Part shown: positions 25,556-34,038 of the stretch, piece after piece | Numbering within the stretch: the stretch's first letter is position 1 | How the letters are laid out: every line of letters begins with the position of its first letter | DNA from: CAXOVX01 sp964213345 | GTDB taxonomy: Bacteria; Pseudomonadota; Alphaproteobacteria; Rickettsiales; Midichloriaceae | Length of the DNA: 34,038 nucleotides | Direction of reading: 5' to 3' | Assembly: GCA_964213345.1 (NCBI GenBank) | Contig: CAXOVX010000024.1 | Location: forward strand, 1 to 34,038 | Program-made: the position numbers and the translations under genes | The notes under the pieces: model-generated | Databases searched by the model: none | Seen by the model: the letters and a program-made list of their open reading frames with translations, nothing else | Told to the model about the DNA's origin: nothing

Positions 25556-26221
25556 ATGACGTTACAATTTTGTGTATTACCATCAGATCACAGTAGATCC
25601 AGCCCTCCAAAACAGCTTGTTGTGCTAATTCATGGATATGGTGCAAGTGGGCAGAATTTGATTAATGTGGCTCACAATTTTCGCGATCATTACATACCAA
25701 GTGCACATTTCATTGCTCCTAATGCACCTTTCCCATACGAAGGTGGTTGCGATGGCTATCAATGGTTCAGCATGCAAGAGCATTCCGAGCAGTATATACT
25801 TAGTGGACTAAACAAAGCCATCCCTATCTTGCTGCAATTTATTGAAGAACAATTGGATAAATTTAATCTTACCTATCATGATCTGGCGTTAATGGGGTTT
25901 TCGCAAGGTGGAATGCTGGCACTGCATACAGCATTACAAATGTCAGTACCACCAAAGGGTGTTATATGCTATTCCGGTATGTTGATCGCTTCGGCAATAC
26001 CAGTGCAAGCAAATATATCTAATACAAAATTTATATTAGTACATGGTAAAGAAGATCAAATTGTCGTGGTTGAGGCAGCAACCGAAACTTATGAAGTTTT
26101 GAAATCTCATAATATCGATGTAGCATTGCATCTAGAACAATGGCTAGGGCACGGTATTAGCTTAGACGGGATAAAAGTAGGAGGAGCATTTTTATCTTCT
26201 CTCTTTAAAAATAAAAATTGA
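25556..26221 (+). CDS. Carboxylesterase / phospholipase-type alpha/beta hydrolase
   Basis: 221 residues. Oxyanion motif LIHGYGASG (25-32), nucleophile GFSQGG with Ser116, acid Asp177 in VHGKEDQIV, and catalytic His209 in WLGHGIS. These are the elements of the cytoplasmic carboxylesterase 2 / phospholipase family (YpfH-like, LYPLA). The substrate may be short-chain esters or lysophospholipids; sequence cannot decide. Start supported by CTAGGAGGT five bases before ATG. No signal peptide. A stop of 115 bases separates it from holA. Confidence 0.92.
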   Translation: MTLQFCVLPSDHSRSSPPKQLVVLIHGYGASGQNLINVAHNFRDHYIPSAHFIAPNAPFPYEGGCDGYQWFSMQEHSEQYILSGLNKAIPILLQFIEEQLDKFNLTYHDLALMGFSQGGMLALHTALQMSVPPKGVICYSGMLIASAIPVQANISNTKFILVHGKEDQIVVVEAATETYEVLKSHNIDVALHLEQWLGHGISLDGIKVGGAFLSSLFKNKN

Positions 26222-26393
26222 TCTAATAGCTTCGTTGTTAGTTCTTCAAAGATGTGACTATTATCATGAATTCATATTATTTCGACACGTTATCCATAGC
26301 TTGAATCAAAAGACAAGCATCAATATTTATTTTAATATCTCTTTGAGATATACCAAAATTTACGCAAAAAATGGGAGTTATAGGGGTCATAGT

Positions 26394-27314
26394 ACCTTAA
26401 GTAACCCGAAGTAAGGATATAAGATTACAAGATAATAGTGGTAGAGAAGTGGGTTTATAGAGAGATAATTGGTATGGAATCAAACAAGCCACAAGATTAC
26501 AAAAAGCATTTTCTACAGATCTGAAAGTAGAGTGCCATAGTCTTTGAAATTGCTTGAGTTTGCCAAAAATAGTTTCAATAATATTGCGTTTATAGAGCAA
26601 AAATTTATCTTGGAGGAGTAATAATTTATTTTTCATGTTCTTCTCAAGCCTAGTAAAAAGCAACAAGTCTTGATTCAATAGCTGTGTTGCTAATTCTTAT
26701 GAGATATATCATTTATCGCCAAATAATTTTCCCCACATACCCTTTACCATGGTCAAGACTGGCTTTCTGTCGTCAACATTACCATGTGTAATTCTGATGG
26801 AAAAAAATTCGCTTTTATCATTGAAAATTGTGTGTAATTTCAGGCCATAAAACCAACCGGTGCTTGTTCTACTTTTTGTAGTAATTCTACGAAAACCCTT
26901 ATGTCTAGTGCCACGTAGAGCCTTGCACGTCTCAAGGGGTGTAGAGTCCACAAATTGGATACCAGTAACTTCTCCAGTAATGCATTGCAATAAGCAGCAT
27001 AATATAGGCAAAATACGCTTCAATACGGCTACAAACCTATCATACAACAATAAATTTTCGAAATCTCTCCGGTGTTTTACATACACATAAAACAACTAAA
27101 CTTACTCTCTTGGTAGCCTAATAGAGTAAGTTTAGTTATAGTCACTACCTCACTAAGGATCATATTGCACTTCCTACTCCTCTTGCCTTTCGTTGTCCTT
27201 GCCTTTTATAAATGTATTTCCAACCAAGTTATACATCCTTTGCAAAAATCATCAACATAACAATATATTCCTGTAAAATCTATTTCCATATGATTCCTCT
27301 TTGTTAGCCTTTAA
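26394..27314 (-). mobile_element. IS982-type insertion element, decayed
   Basis: The interval bears one IS982-type transposase on the minus strand. The ends ACCTTAAGTAACCCGAAGT (26394 on) and, reversed, CCTTAAAGGCTAACAAAG (27300-27317) are similar enough to be the terminal repeats. An IS5-type copy begins at 27315 in the last bases of this repeat. Confidence 0.6.
26397..27289 (-). pseudogene. IS982-family transposase, decayed
   Basis: Starts MEIDFTGIYCYVDDFCK at 27289. After frame changes come LLYDRFVAVLKRILP, QFVDSTPLETCKALRG, STGWFYGLKLHTIFND, THGNVDDRKPVLTMVK and LFGDK, which form the DDE core of IS982 transposases. Two in-frame stops follow (after GDK and after YIS) and then the C-terminal block LLQDKFLLYKRNIIETIFGKL with AFCNLVACLIPYQLSL. 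The N-terminal part has at least one frameshift. Not functional. Confidence 0.85.
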
Positions 27315-28461
27315 GGGGCTGTTGCGAGATGAGATAAAAGGTATTATTCATGTAGGTGGGCAAGATATATGGTGGACAAATGGTATTAAGTTAAATAATA
27401 ATGGTGAGTTTGGAAGAGTTGGTATCTAGGGATAATCAATAGAGGAGTTTCAAGGCATTATTTGATTTTGCGGCAATTAGTGGTGAGTTATCAGCAGTTG
27501 AGTTGCCAGCTAATTACAAAGGTTACAGAGTTCATAGGCTATTTAAGTGCTTCTGCAATTGATGGAAGATTTGAGCGATAAGAACTTGAAAGATAGAGTG
27601 ATGGCAACGCAGCAAAGTGGTTTTGTGAGTTTGATTTAAGGGATGCGACTCCAGATTATAGCGTATTTAGTAAGCTAAGGGAAAAGATAGGGACCAAAGC
27701 TATCTAGGATATTTAGTATTTTCAGAGATCAGCTTATGGCGCAATTATATAAGCGAGGTATTTACATTTGTTGATGCATCGCACCTAATATCGAAGGCAA
27801 GTTTGTGGGAAGAGAGAGATGAGGCAAGGCGGAAGAAATATAAAAAACTGAATAATGAAGTTTTGTCTAAAGTGGCACATGATAAACAAGCTAAGATCGG
27901 CTGTAAAGGTGGTACTAAGTTTTTGTATGGTTATAAAAAACATGTGAGTGTAGATAAGGCGACGATTACACCAGCAAACGTTAACAGATGCCCAGGGATT
28001 TAAACATGTGTGCCCGTCTAGGCGCTCTATATACGCAGATAATGGGTATTGCACGTCTCCTGCCAAAACTATAGCCATAGCTAAAAGAGGGCATCTTGGA
28101 GGAATTAAGAAGACTGATAGGAAGGGTAAAAATGGTGGGTTCGACCCTTCGGATTCTATATGGAGGGCGCCTTTTGAGTGGGTCTTTTCTAAAGATACTA
28201 TATATTCACGCCTCTTTAGCATAGCAAAGAATAAGTTTTCAGCACTTATGCATGCTATTCGTTTTTATTTAAAACGTTGTGCATATTGACCCTGCCAATC
28301 AAGGGATTGGTATAGCTAATCACCAAAAATATAGAGAATCTTCTAGAATACACAAATAATAAATTTTAAACACAGTCTATAAGACACATTCCTTAGCTAA
28401 AATCATTCAAATAATAGCGTCTTTAACTCCTGAAAATACAAACCATCCAGCATCAGTCCCA
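27315..28461 (+). mobile_element. IS5-type insertion element, copy 2
   Basis: About 1147 bases, almost identical to 8591-9754. Left end GGGGCTGTTGCGAGATGAG and reversed right end GGGACTGATGCTGGATGG are imperfect inverted repeats. TAA flanks both sides (27312-27314 and 28462-28464). It inserted into the terminal repeat of the IS982 element to its left and beside another IS5 fragment to its right. Confidence 0.8.
27342..28289 (+). pseudogene. IS5/IS4-type DDE transposase in copy 2, decayed
   Basis: The same reading blocks and lesions as copy 1: a TAG at 27427-27429, the missing codons after SVD and the extra base near 27982. Here the codon before KASLWEERDE is TCG, not the TAG of copy 1, and there are small deletions near 27698 and 27745. 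Coding blocks from WEERDEARRKKYKKLNNEV to ALMHAIRFYLKRCAY match copy 1 almost completely. Confidence 0.8.
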
Positions 28462-28464
28462 TAA

Positions 28465-28700
28465 TATCAAAAGCGAGTCTGTGGGAAAAAAGAGAGGGTG
28501 AAGAAGGAAACAGAAGTACGAGAAGCTGAATAATAAGGTGTTGCGGAATATTGCAAAAGACAAACAGGCGAGAATTGGTTGTAAGGGAGGTAATATTTTG
28601 CTATGGCTATAAAAAGCATGTAAGCGTGGATATGCAATCTGGCTTGATAAATAAGGTTGCAGCACTCCTGCTAATGTGACTGATATTCTGCCAAGAGAGA
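28465..28700 (+). pseudogene. Third, more diverged IS5-type transposase fragment
   Basis: Starting at about 28470, SLWEKREGEEGN..., YEKLNNKVLRNIAKDKQARIGCKGG and YGYKKHVSVDMQSGLINK can be read in changing frames. The latter shows the codons (MQSGLINK) that copies 1 and 2 have lost. This belongs to a related but not identical element, cut off by copy 2 on the left. Confidence 0.7.
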
Positions 28701-28795
28701 TGTTTATACCTTGCCCAGATCTTACTGCAAAGCCAGGGCTGCCATTTGCTTTAAATTTATGAATCCAGGTTCTATCAACATTTATTTTCACCGAA

Positions 28796-28870
28796 TGAAT
28801 ATTGCTACTGTGTAAACAAAAGACGGGAATGCCATGGCCAATTTATCGTAACGTATATCAAGACTGCACC
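28796..28870 (-). pseudogene. IS5 (IS427-like) transposase C-terminal fragment
   Basis: On the minus strand LDIRYDKLAMAFPSFVYTVA, then IFIR and TGA matches the end of the transposase at 5403-6106 (RYDKLDVAYLSFVFIARIYLWL). The following AAATAAATGTTGATA also resembles its 3' flank (AAATAAGTGTTAATA). Nothing more of this copy is visible. Confidence 0.65.
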
Positions 28871-28945
28871 AAGTCTTTTGTCATCCCAGAAATGCATCTA
28901 CATAACCCCCAAGTACTACAGCCCATCTTCTTCCATGTACTACTC

Positions 28946-29215
28946 CTACCATCTCCTAAATAATCCCTCTCTGGTAGCATACTCTGTAGCACGATCCGCA
29001 TCTCTCCCGTCATTGATTCCACTTCTCTCACCAATATCGCGTAGTTCTCTATCTACATCCACACCAGTTAGTCCACGCACAAACTCATTAGTAACAGCGT
29101 TTACACCGGGCAACACAAAAGGAGGAATGGAAGTTAGTCCATCTATTTTGTGCAAAAAATTCAAACAAAAATCCTCTATTTCGTTTAAAGCCGAACAAAC
29201 ATGGTCATAACCCAT
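28946..29215 (-). CDS. Small hypothetical protein
   Basis: 89 residues from the ATG at 29215, with TGAGG seven bases before it. Unrecognised: MGYDHVCSALNEIEDFCLNF, then a middle LPGVNAVTNEFVRGLTGVDV and a charged end RELRDIGERSGINDGRDADR. Composition is that of a real protein, and codon use is ordinary, but there is no known domain. It may be the start of a longer gene cut by the IS5 fragments that follow at 28870. Confidence 0.45.
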   Translation of the reverse strand: MGYDHVCSALNEIEDFCLNFLHKIDGLTSIPPFVLPGVNAVTNEFVRGLTGVDVDRELRDIGERSGINDGRDADRATEYATREGLFRRW

Positions 29216-29517
29216 CTGCAACCTCAAAAATAATCATTTTTTTTATCATGCCAAGCTCTCGATTTTCAGCCTGACTGATTGACCTTAACATTGTTATGTA
29301 CAATAATCAATATTATATTGGCAATATTTGTACATTTTTCGCTCCTTAAGTAAAAAAAATTGTAAGGTATGCGGAAGTATGCCAGTTACATTTCGTGAGT
29401 GTAAGTTGAGTTCCAAAAGAAGGTCTATTATCGATTTTTGCTAAAAATATAAACAACATATAAAATTTTTATATTATTGCTTATAGATTGGATAGAGAAT
29501 TGGGCATTACTCTATTT
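29216..29517. other. Intergenic region upstream of the small protein, downstream of flhA
   Basis: About 300 AT-rich bases. GTACAATAATCAATATT and AATATTTGTAC (29298-29335) form an inverted repeat that may be part of the control region of the small gene or a terminator for flhA. No gene or RNA is recognised. Confidence 0.35.
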
Positions 29518-31647
29518 TTATACCTGTCCTACAGTCTTGATCTTTGCTTTCGGATATATTTCATTTTGTGACATCACAACTATATTAGGGCGGAAACGTT
29601 CAATAATAGAACGTACAAACGGTCTTAATACTGGAGATGTAAGTATTACCGGTACTTCTCCTTGTGCAGCTTGATTTTCAAATGACTTATTTACCGCTGT
29701 TACAAATTCATGCAGCTGGCTTGGTTGCATTACAAGATGCCTATTATCTCCATCACCCACAATGCTTTCGATAAAACGCTGCTCCCATTGAGGTGATAGT
29801 ATCATAATAGGTACATAGCCGTTATCACTCATATTTATGTGGCAAATTTGTTTAGCCAAGCGTGTACGTACATGCTCTATAAGTTTGCTGACATTACTTG
29901 TGAAAGTGGATATTTCAGATATTGCCTCTAGTATAAGTGGCAAATCTCGTACAGAAATATTTTCACTAAGCAATCCTTGTAGTACGCGCTGTAATACAAC
30001 AAGAGATATCTGGCTTGGTACTATATACTCAACAAGTTTTTTATGCTCTGCAGGTAGGTTATCAACGAGCTTTTGCACTTCGCCGTAAGTAAGCAGGTCC
30101 ACGATATTCTCTTTCGCTATTTCCGTCAAATGTGTGATAATAACTGTTGTAGGATCCACGACAGTGTATTCTTTAAATAACGCTTCTTCTTTCGCGCTAG
30201 CATCAACCCATCGTGCAGGTAGTCCGAATGCAGGCTCAATTGTGCCCTCTCCTGGAATGGTAAGTGGCTTGCCCTTAGGATCCATTATCATAATTTTAGA
30301 AGGCACGATATAACCAGATCCACATTCTACATCTTTTATTTTTATGATGTATTTTTTAGGTTCAATCTGCATGTTATCCTGGATACGAACCGATGGTAAT
30401 AAAAATCCCATTTCTTTTGCTATTTGTTTGCGTAAAGCTTTGATTTGATCCGTGATTTTTTGCCCTTGTGTAGTATTGAGCAAAGGCAATAATTCATATC
30501 CTAGTTCTATTTTGATGCTATCAATTTGCAAAGACTGCAACAAAGCGCTATCGCTACCAGCTTTTATTTCTCCAGATGATTTAGGACCTTGTCCTACTGG
30601 GTGTAATTTTGCTTGTTTTTGGGCTTTATATATAAAATAAGCACTTACAGCACATAATCCAGATATTATGGTAAATGGAACGAACGGGATTCCAGGCATT
30701 ACTACCGCCATAAAAAACAGTAAGGCTGCACTAATTCCTATAGCCTGGGGATGTCTGCCAAATTGTTCCAGTATAGCCTTATCAGCTGATCCGCTTACTC
30801 CTGACTTTGTAACCAACAAGCCAGCGCTAATGGATACTAGTAATGCTGGAATCTGCGTTACTAAGCCATCACCTATTGTCAATATAGTATAGGTATGCAT
30901 GGCTTGTTCAAGGGTCATGCCCTTTTGTACAAGACCTATCAACGCGCCACCAATAAAGTTAATAAATGTTATCAACAATCCCGCTACAGCGTCTCCCCTA
31001 ACAAATTTATTTGCTCCATCCATTGCTCCATAAAAAGTACTTTCATCCTCTAAATTTTTTCTTCTCTCCCTTGCTTCTTGCTCTCCTATTAATCCCGCTG
31101 ATAGGTCAGCATCTACAGCCATTTGTTTTCCTGGCATTGCATCTAAACTAAACCTTGCTGCTACTTCAGCAATACGTCCAGAACCTTTTGTAATGACAAC
31201 AAAATTAATAATTGTTAATATGCCGAAGATGATAGTGCCTATTACAACAGATCCTTGAGTCACAAAGTATCCAAATGCTTCTACAACGTGTCCTGCTGCA
31301 TCTGTGCCTAGGTGTCCATTTGCTAATATAAGCCTTGTTGTTGAAACGTTCAGTGAAAGACGCAACATGGTTACAATAAGTAAGATGCTCGGAAAAGCGC
31401 TCAAATCTAATGGTTTATCAAGAAAAAGTACAGTCATCAATATCAGCACCGCAATAGCGATCGAAGTGCTGAGCAAGAAATCCATCAACAATGGAGGAAC
31501 TGGAAAAAGTAGCACACCTACTATGCACAACACGCATATTGCAAACAGTACGTCCGTGTGCTGTTTTGGATTGCGTAATGCATCAACTATTTTCCCTTTA
31601 TTGAAGAGTGAGCGCATTGCGCTCGTTTTATCCAGCATACGTTGCAT
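29518..31647 (-). CDS. flhA: Flagellar export gate protein FlhA
   Basis: 709 residues, normal length. The N-terminal half has about eight membrane segments (VLFAICVLCIVGVLLFPVPP, LLSTSIAIAVLILMTVLF, GALIGLVQKGM and others). The FHIPEP signature RFSLDAMPGKQMAVDADLSA lies near residues 165-185. The C-terminal cytoplasmic half binds export chaperones and substrates and ends in the conserved region VPVILTSPVLRPFVRSIIE, VVMSQNEIYP. FlhA is the core of the type III flagellar export gate. It lies away from fliFGHN on the opposite strand. Confidence 0.97.
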   Translation of the reverse strand: MQRMLDKTSAMRSLFNKGKIVDALRNPKQHTDVLFAICVLCIVGVLLFPVPPLLMDFLLSTSIAIAVLILMTVLFLDKPLDLSAFPSILLIVTMLRLSLNVSTTRLILANGHLGTDAAGHVVEAFGYFVTQGSVVIGTIIFGILTIINFVVITKGSGRIAEVAARFSLDAMPGKQMAVDADLSAGLIGEQEARERRKNLEDESTFYGAMDGANKFVRGDAVAGLLITFINFIGGALIGLVQKGMTLEQAMHTYTILTIGDGLVTQIPALLVSISAGLLVTKSGVSGSADKAILEQFGRHPQAIGISAALLFFMAVVMPGIPFVPFTIISGLCAVSAYFIYKAQKQAKLHPVGQGPKSSGEIKAGSDSALLQSLQIDSIKIELGYELLPLLNTTQGQKITDQIKALRKQIAKEMGFLLPSVRIQDNMQIEPKKYIIKIKDVECGSGYIVPSKIMIMDPKGKPLTIPGEGTIEPAFGLPARWVDASAKEEALFKEYTVVDPTTVIITHLTEIAKENIVDLLTYGEVQKLVDNLPAEHKKLVEYIVPSQISLVVLQRVLQGLLSENISVRDLPLILEAISEISTFTSNVSKLIEHVRTRLAKQICHINMSDNGYVPIMILSPQWEQRFIESIVGDGDNRHLVMQPSQLHEFVTAVNKSFENQAAQGEVPVILTSPVLRPFVRSIIERFRPNIVVMSQNEIYPKAKIKTVGQV

Positions 31648-31864
31648 CCGGTTGGCTCTAGTAAAACTGGTAAGATACTACCCAATATACTATAAAAGTG
31701 CAAACATTTAAATCTTCAACCCTAGCTATGAACTAATCTTGCTTATTTTTGCGATAACAATACAGTTTGTCTATGTTGAATCGAAAGTCTAGTGCTAACA
31801 ACCTGCTAAACTAACCTATATTGACAACGATATAAAAAATTGAAAAACCAGATAAGGTTGTAAA

Positions 31865-32443
31865 TCAACCTTCTTTTCCTACCTCTTTCTTCGTTGTATT
31901 TTTGGCTGATTCATACACCCTGTTAAGCTCAGTTTGAGAACATAAGCCTAACATTACCGGATCTTTAGCTTTTATATTAGCATGATTCCAATGGGTCTTG
32001 TTTTTTATAGCGCGTATAGTGTCTTTGGTAGCACCAAGCAATTTTGCAATTGCGTTTTCGGATAATTCCGGGCAGTGCTTCAACAACCAAGCTATGCCAC
32101 TAGGTTTGTCTTGACGACGAGCAATTGGGGTATATTTACCAACTTTTTTCTTTTTTACTCGTTCAGTCAATATCATCTGGCTCATGCCCTCAGCAATATG
32201 CAGACGCTGGGTAGAATCAGCTTCGCATCGTTTTATTTCCTCTTTAGAAAGTTGCCCCATTTGTATAGGATTGATTTCCGTAATACCGCGTGCTACGTCT
32301 CCATCAGCTATACCGTTAACTTCCAGCATATGGAATCCACAAAATTCCCCAATTTGTTCGAACGTCAGAGTTGTGTGCTTTATCAACCACACTGCCGTTG
32401 CTTTTGGCATTAAGGGAGTAACTATAGTGCTTTCCTTTTTCAT
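31865..32443 (-). CDS. trcR: TrcR-type cell-cycle regulator (DUF1013)
   Basis: 192 residues. The opening TPLMPKATAVWLIKHTTLTFEQIGEF and FCGFHMLEVNGIADGDVARG, then DPI-like NPIQMGQLSKEEIKRCEAD, match the alphaproteobacterial DUF1013 family, which is named TrcR from work in Caulobacter. The second half has a second helix-turn-helix-like block SGIAWLLKHCPELSENAIAKLLGATKDTIRAIKNKTHWN. Predicted DNA-binding transcription regulator. It lies about 220 bases upstream of flhA on the same strand, but is a separate unit. Confidence 0.9.
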   Translation of the reverse strand: MKKESTIVTPLMPKATAVWLIKHTTLTFEQIGEFCGFHMLEVNGIADGDVARGITEINPIQMGQLSKEEIKRCEADSTQRLHIAEGMSQMILTERVKKKKVGKYTPIARRQDKPSGIAWLLKHCPELSENAIAKLLGATKDTIRAIKNKTHWNHANIKAKDPVMLGLCSQTELNRVYESAKNTTKKEVGKEG

Positions 32444-32557
32444 AGAAGAAACTACGCTAAGACATTAAACATTGCTCTCACAACATATAATATCTAACTA
32501 AAGCTTTGTCAATGAGTGAAACATACACACCGCTCCTCTACTCTACAAGGGGGGCCC

Positions 32558-32684
32558 TATACCAAGTTCCATTTTAAACGCTCACGCTGCCACGCTACAG
32601 GATTCAGGCTCAGTCATGCAGTTGCCTCCCTCATCCGCACCATCCTGCTCCTCTAGTGCTCATTAAAAAACGGAACTTGGTATT
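32558..32684 (-). mobile_element. IS630-derived short element (best preserved copy)
   Basis: About 127 bases, bounded by TATACCAAGTTCC and GGAACTTGGTAT, a 13-base inverted repeat with perfect pairing, with TA at the outer edges. Inside, no coding capacity. It lies between trcR and the ferredoxin gene, close to the ferredoxin 3' end. Confidence 0.85.
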
Positions 32685-32702
32685 ACGCCAAATCTCAGGT
32701 TA

Positions 32703-33041
32703 CTACGTAATGCTTTTTGTACCTGGTACCGTTATTATCAACCCCTCTAACTCCTCTGTGATTATAATCTGACATCCTAATCTGGAGGCTTTAGTTAAGC
32801 CAAATACTAGATCTAGTACATCCTCTTCTTCGGCAGAGGGAGGAGGTAATTTATCAATAAATTCCTCATCTACCACAACATGACATGCGGCACAGGCTAA
32901 AGCGCCACCACATGCTCCGTCTAAATCAATATTGTTTTGATGTGCCACTTCTAGCACTGATAAGCCTATAGGCGCGCTAACAGTTATAGTGGTACCATCT
33001 TTATTAACGAAGTGGATTTTAATGGATTTATTTACAGACAT
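32703..33041 (-). CDS. fdx: 2Fe-2S ferredoxin, adrenodoxin type
   Basis: 112 residues. Four cluster cysteines in the order Cys44, Cys50, Cys53, Cys90 (C-x5-C-x2-C-x36-C). DGACGGALACAACHVVVDEE and LTKASRLGCQI are typical of the ISC-linked, adrenodoxin-like group. It carries electrons for iron-sulphur cluster assembly and similar reactions. The usual isc or hsc genes are not adjacent. The symbol follows the family convention. Confidence 0.93.
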   Translation of the reverse strand: MSVNKSIKIHFVNKDGTTITVSAPIGLSVLEVAHQNNIDLDGACGGALACAACHVVVDEEFIDKLPPPSAEEEDVLDLVFGLTKASRLGCQIIITEELEGLIITVPGTKSIT

Positions 33042-33170
33042 AACGAATAAAAAATAAAAAACTACTTTTTGTCACGTGGTGAGGCTTCGATATGACGCGC
33101 ACCACAGCCTGTGGATATAAATGCATAAAACGTGTAAATAGTCAAATTATATTCTCATCTCTACAACATT

Positions 33171-33263
33171 TATGCCAATTTCCCTTTTTAACGCGTATGT
33201 TACCACGTTGCAGGATTCAGGTTCAGTCATTTATTGCGCTCCTAGTGCTATGGAACTTGGGAT
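33171..33263 (-). mobile_element. IS630-derived short element, shortened copy
   Basis: About 93 bases. TATGCCAATTTCC at the left and GGAACTTGGGAT at the right are damaged terminal repeats. Internal TTGCAGGATTCAGGTTCAGTC and GCGCTCCTAGTGCT match 32558-32684. About 35 bases of the inside are missing. Confidence 0.75.
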
Positions 33264-33312
33264 TGCTACTAATCGCCTAAGATTGAAACATATAGCACGC
33301 ATATCTTATACC

Positions 33313-33395
33313 AAATTTCACATCCCACGCTTACACGCTCTTTATAGCCATACCAAAATTTATTGCCTCTCGAAGAATTGCCAAATATTTTAGAC
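33313..33395 (-). pseudogene. IS5-type transposase fragment
   Basis: On the minus strand GNKFWYGYKERVSVG and surrounding bases match the GCKGGTKFLYGYKKHVSVD region of the copies at 8591-9754 and the third fragment (GGTATGGCTATAAA, GCGTGTAAGCGTGG). Only about 80 bases remain. Confidence 0.6.
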
Positions 33396-33534
33396 AATTT
33401 CTGCACTCCTATCTTGCTACATAAAACGCCTAAATATACCGTAACCAAGAGTACATACTATGCTCTGTCGATATTTGATATAAAGTAGTATAATAGTATA
33501 ATGAAATAATCTCAAAAATCAAAAAAGGAGGTAA

Positions 33535-34038
33535 GTGTTATATGAATTAAGAAATGAACATTGGGAGATGATAAGCGGGAGTTTGCCTGGTAAAGAAGGT
33601 GAGGCAGGAGTGGAAAGGATAACAGAATTGAGTTGTGTGGGATTGAATAGGATACTATGGAGAGCTCTGCCTTGTGAATACGGTAAATGATTGAGTATAC
33701 ATAAAAGGTTTATGAGGTGGTGTAAAGTTGGAGTATGGCAAGTAAATTTTAACACACTTGCTGTTGGATGAAGATATCGAAGTGGCTAATGATAGATTCT
33801 ACAATGATTAGAACGCATCAATATACAGCTGGTACGAGAAAAAATGCAGAGAATGGTACGTAAAAACAAGAGTTAGGTAGGTTTACACGCAGCTTGTGAT
33901 GGCGGCTGGGAACCCCCTTTGAGATTCTATGCTGGAAACCAAACTATGGTTTGATATCTGGTAGGCCTATGGAGGCCCTTATTACTCCAGTTTGGGATTA
34001 GAACGAAGTATTGATGGCAGGTTTAGTAGGTTTCAAGC
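33535..34038 (+). pseudogene. IS5-family (IS427-like) transposase, decayed, runs off window
   Basis: Begins at a GTG after AAAGGAGG, reading VLYELRNEHWEMISGSLPGK, the same as the copy at 5403. Then WRALPCEYGK, a stop, HKRFMRWCKVGVWQ, FNTLAV, MIDSTMIRTHQYTAGTRK, and LHAACDGG... near 33890, with shifts and stops between. Further readable sequence to the window end (RFYAGNQT) suggests the element continues outside. Confidence 0.8.

Noticed and set aside
28620..28791. Minus-strand frame from 28791 (MKINVDRTWIHKF...) as a gene
   Set aside because: Begins in the flank of an IS427-like tail and runs antisense into another transposase fragment; only the first 40 residues look protein-like, without any family match.
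1..34038. CRISPR array or tandem direct repeats
   Set aside because: No regularly spaced direct repeats seen. The dispersed repeats are insertion elements and their short derivatives.

Overview
The window looks like a stretch of an AT-rich alphaproteobacterial genome of the order Rickettsiales. Flagellar genes (fliF, fliG, fliH, fliN, flhA) sit beside a TrcR/DUF1013 cell-cycle regulator, an adrenodoxin-type ferredoxin and a heavy load of decayed insertion sequences. Few Rickettsiales keep flagellar genes, so a Midichloriaceae-like endosymbiont ('Candidatus Midichloria' or a relative) is my best guess. This is inference from gene content; no rRNA or other marker is present.

Layout. 1-453: end of a dead IS630 element. 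715-2534 (-): DUF2155 protein and rmuC, overlapping by 4 bases. 2783-10101: lineage-specific region. It has two intact coiled-coil proteins (2783-3625 and 4372-5256), a decayed paralogue of the second (7823-9875), a truncated-looking manC (6402-7322) and a leftover manC tail (9900-10101), with IS5, IS630 and small IS630-derived elements between them. 10172-12338 (-): TPR/methyltransferase protein and an SPFH protein. 12506-13390 (+): CPBP membrane protease. 13696-15199 (-): two unrecognised genes. 15379-17532 (-): folC and an exported adenylate-kinase-like protein without a P-loop. 17766-19614 (-): outer-membrane barrel and a cysteine-rich coiled-coil protein. 19888-26221 (+): tatA, fliF-fliG-fliH-fliN, holA and a serine esterase. 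26394-28870: IS982, an IS5 copy and IS5 fragments. 28946-33041 (-): small orphan, flhA, trcR and ferredoxin. 33171-34038: small element and IS5 debris running off the end.

How the genes fit together. The fliFGHN block encodes the MS-ring, rotor/switch and export regulator of the flagellar base, and flhA encodes the export gate, so these are parts of one machine split over two loci. The surface and envelope theme is strong: manC (GDP-mannose), outer-membrane barrel, TatA, SPFH protein, CPBP protease, DUF2155 protein, lipoprotein-like adenylate-kinase homologue.

The best candidates for undescribed biology are: (1) the coiled-coil family whose three members share an upstream element about 170 bases before the start codon, one member lying in a segmental duplication together with manC; (2) the exported adenylate-kinase-like protein that has lost its nucleotide-binding loop; (3) a family of about 90-130 bp non-coding elements derived from the IS630 3' end. 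I saw no tRNA, rRNA or CRISPR array.
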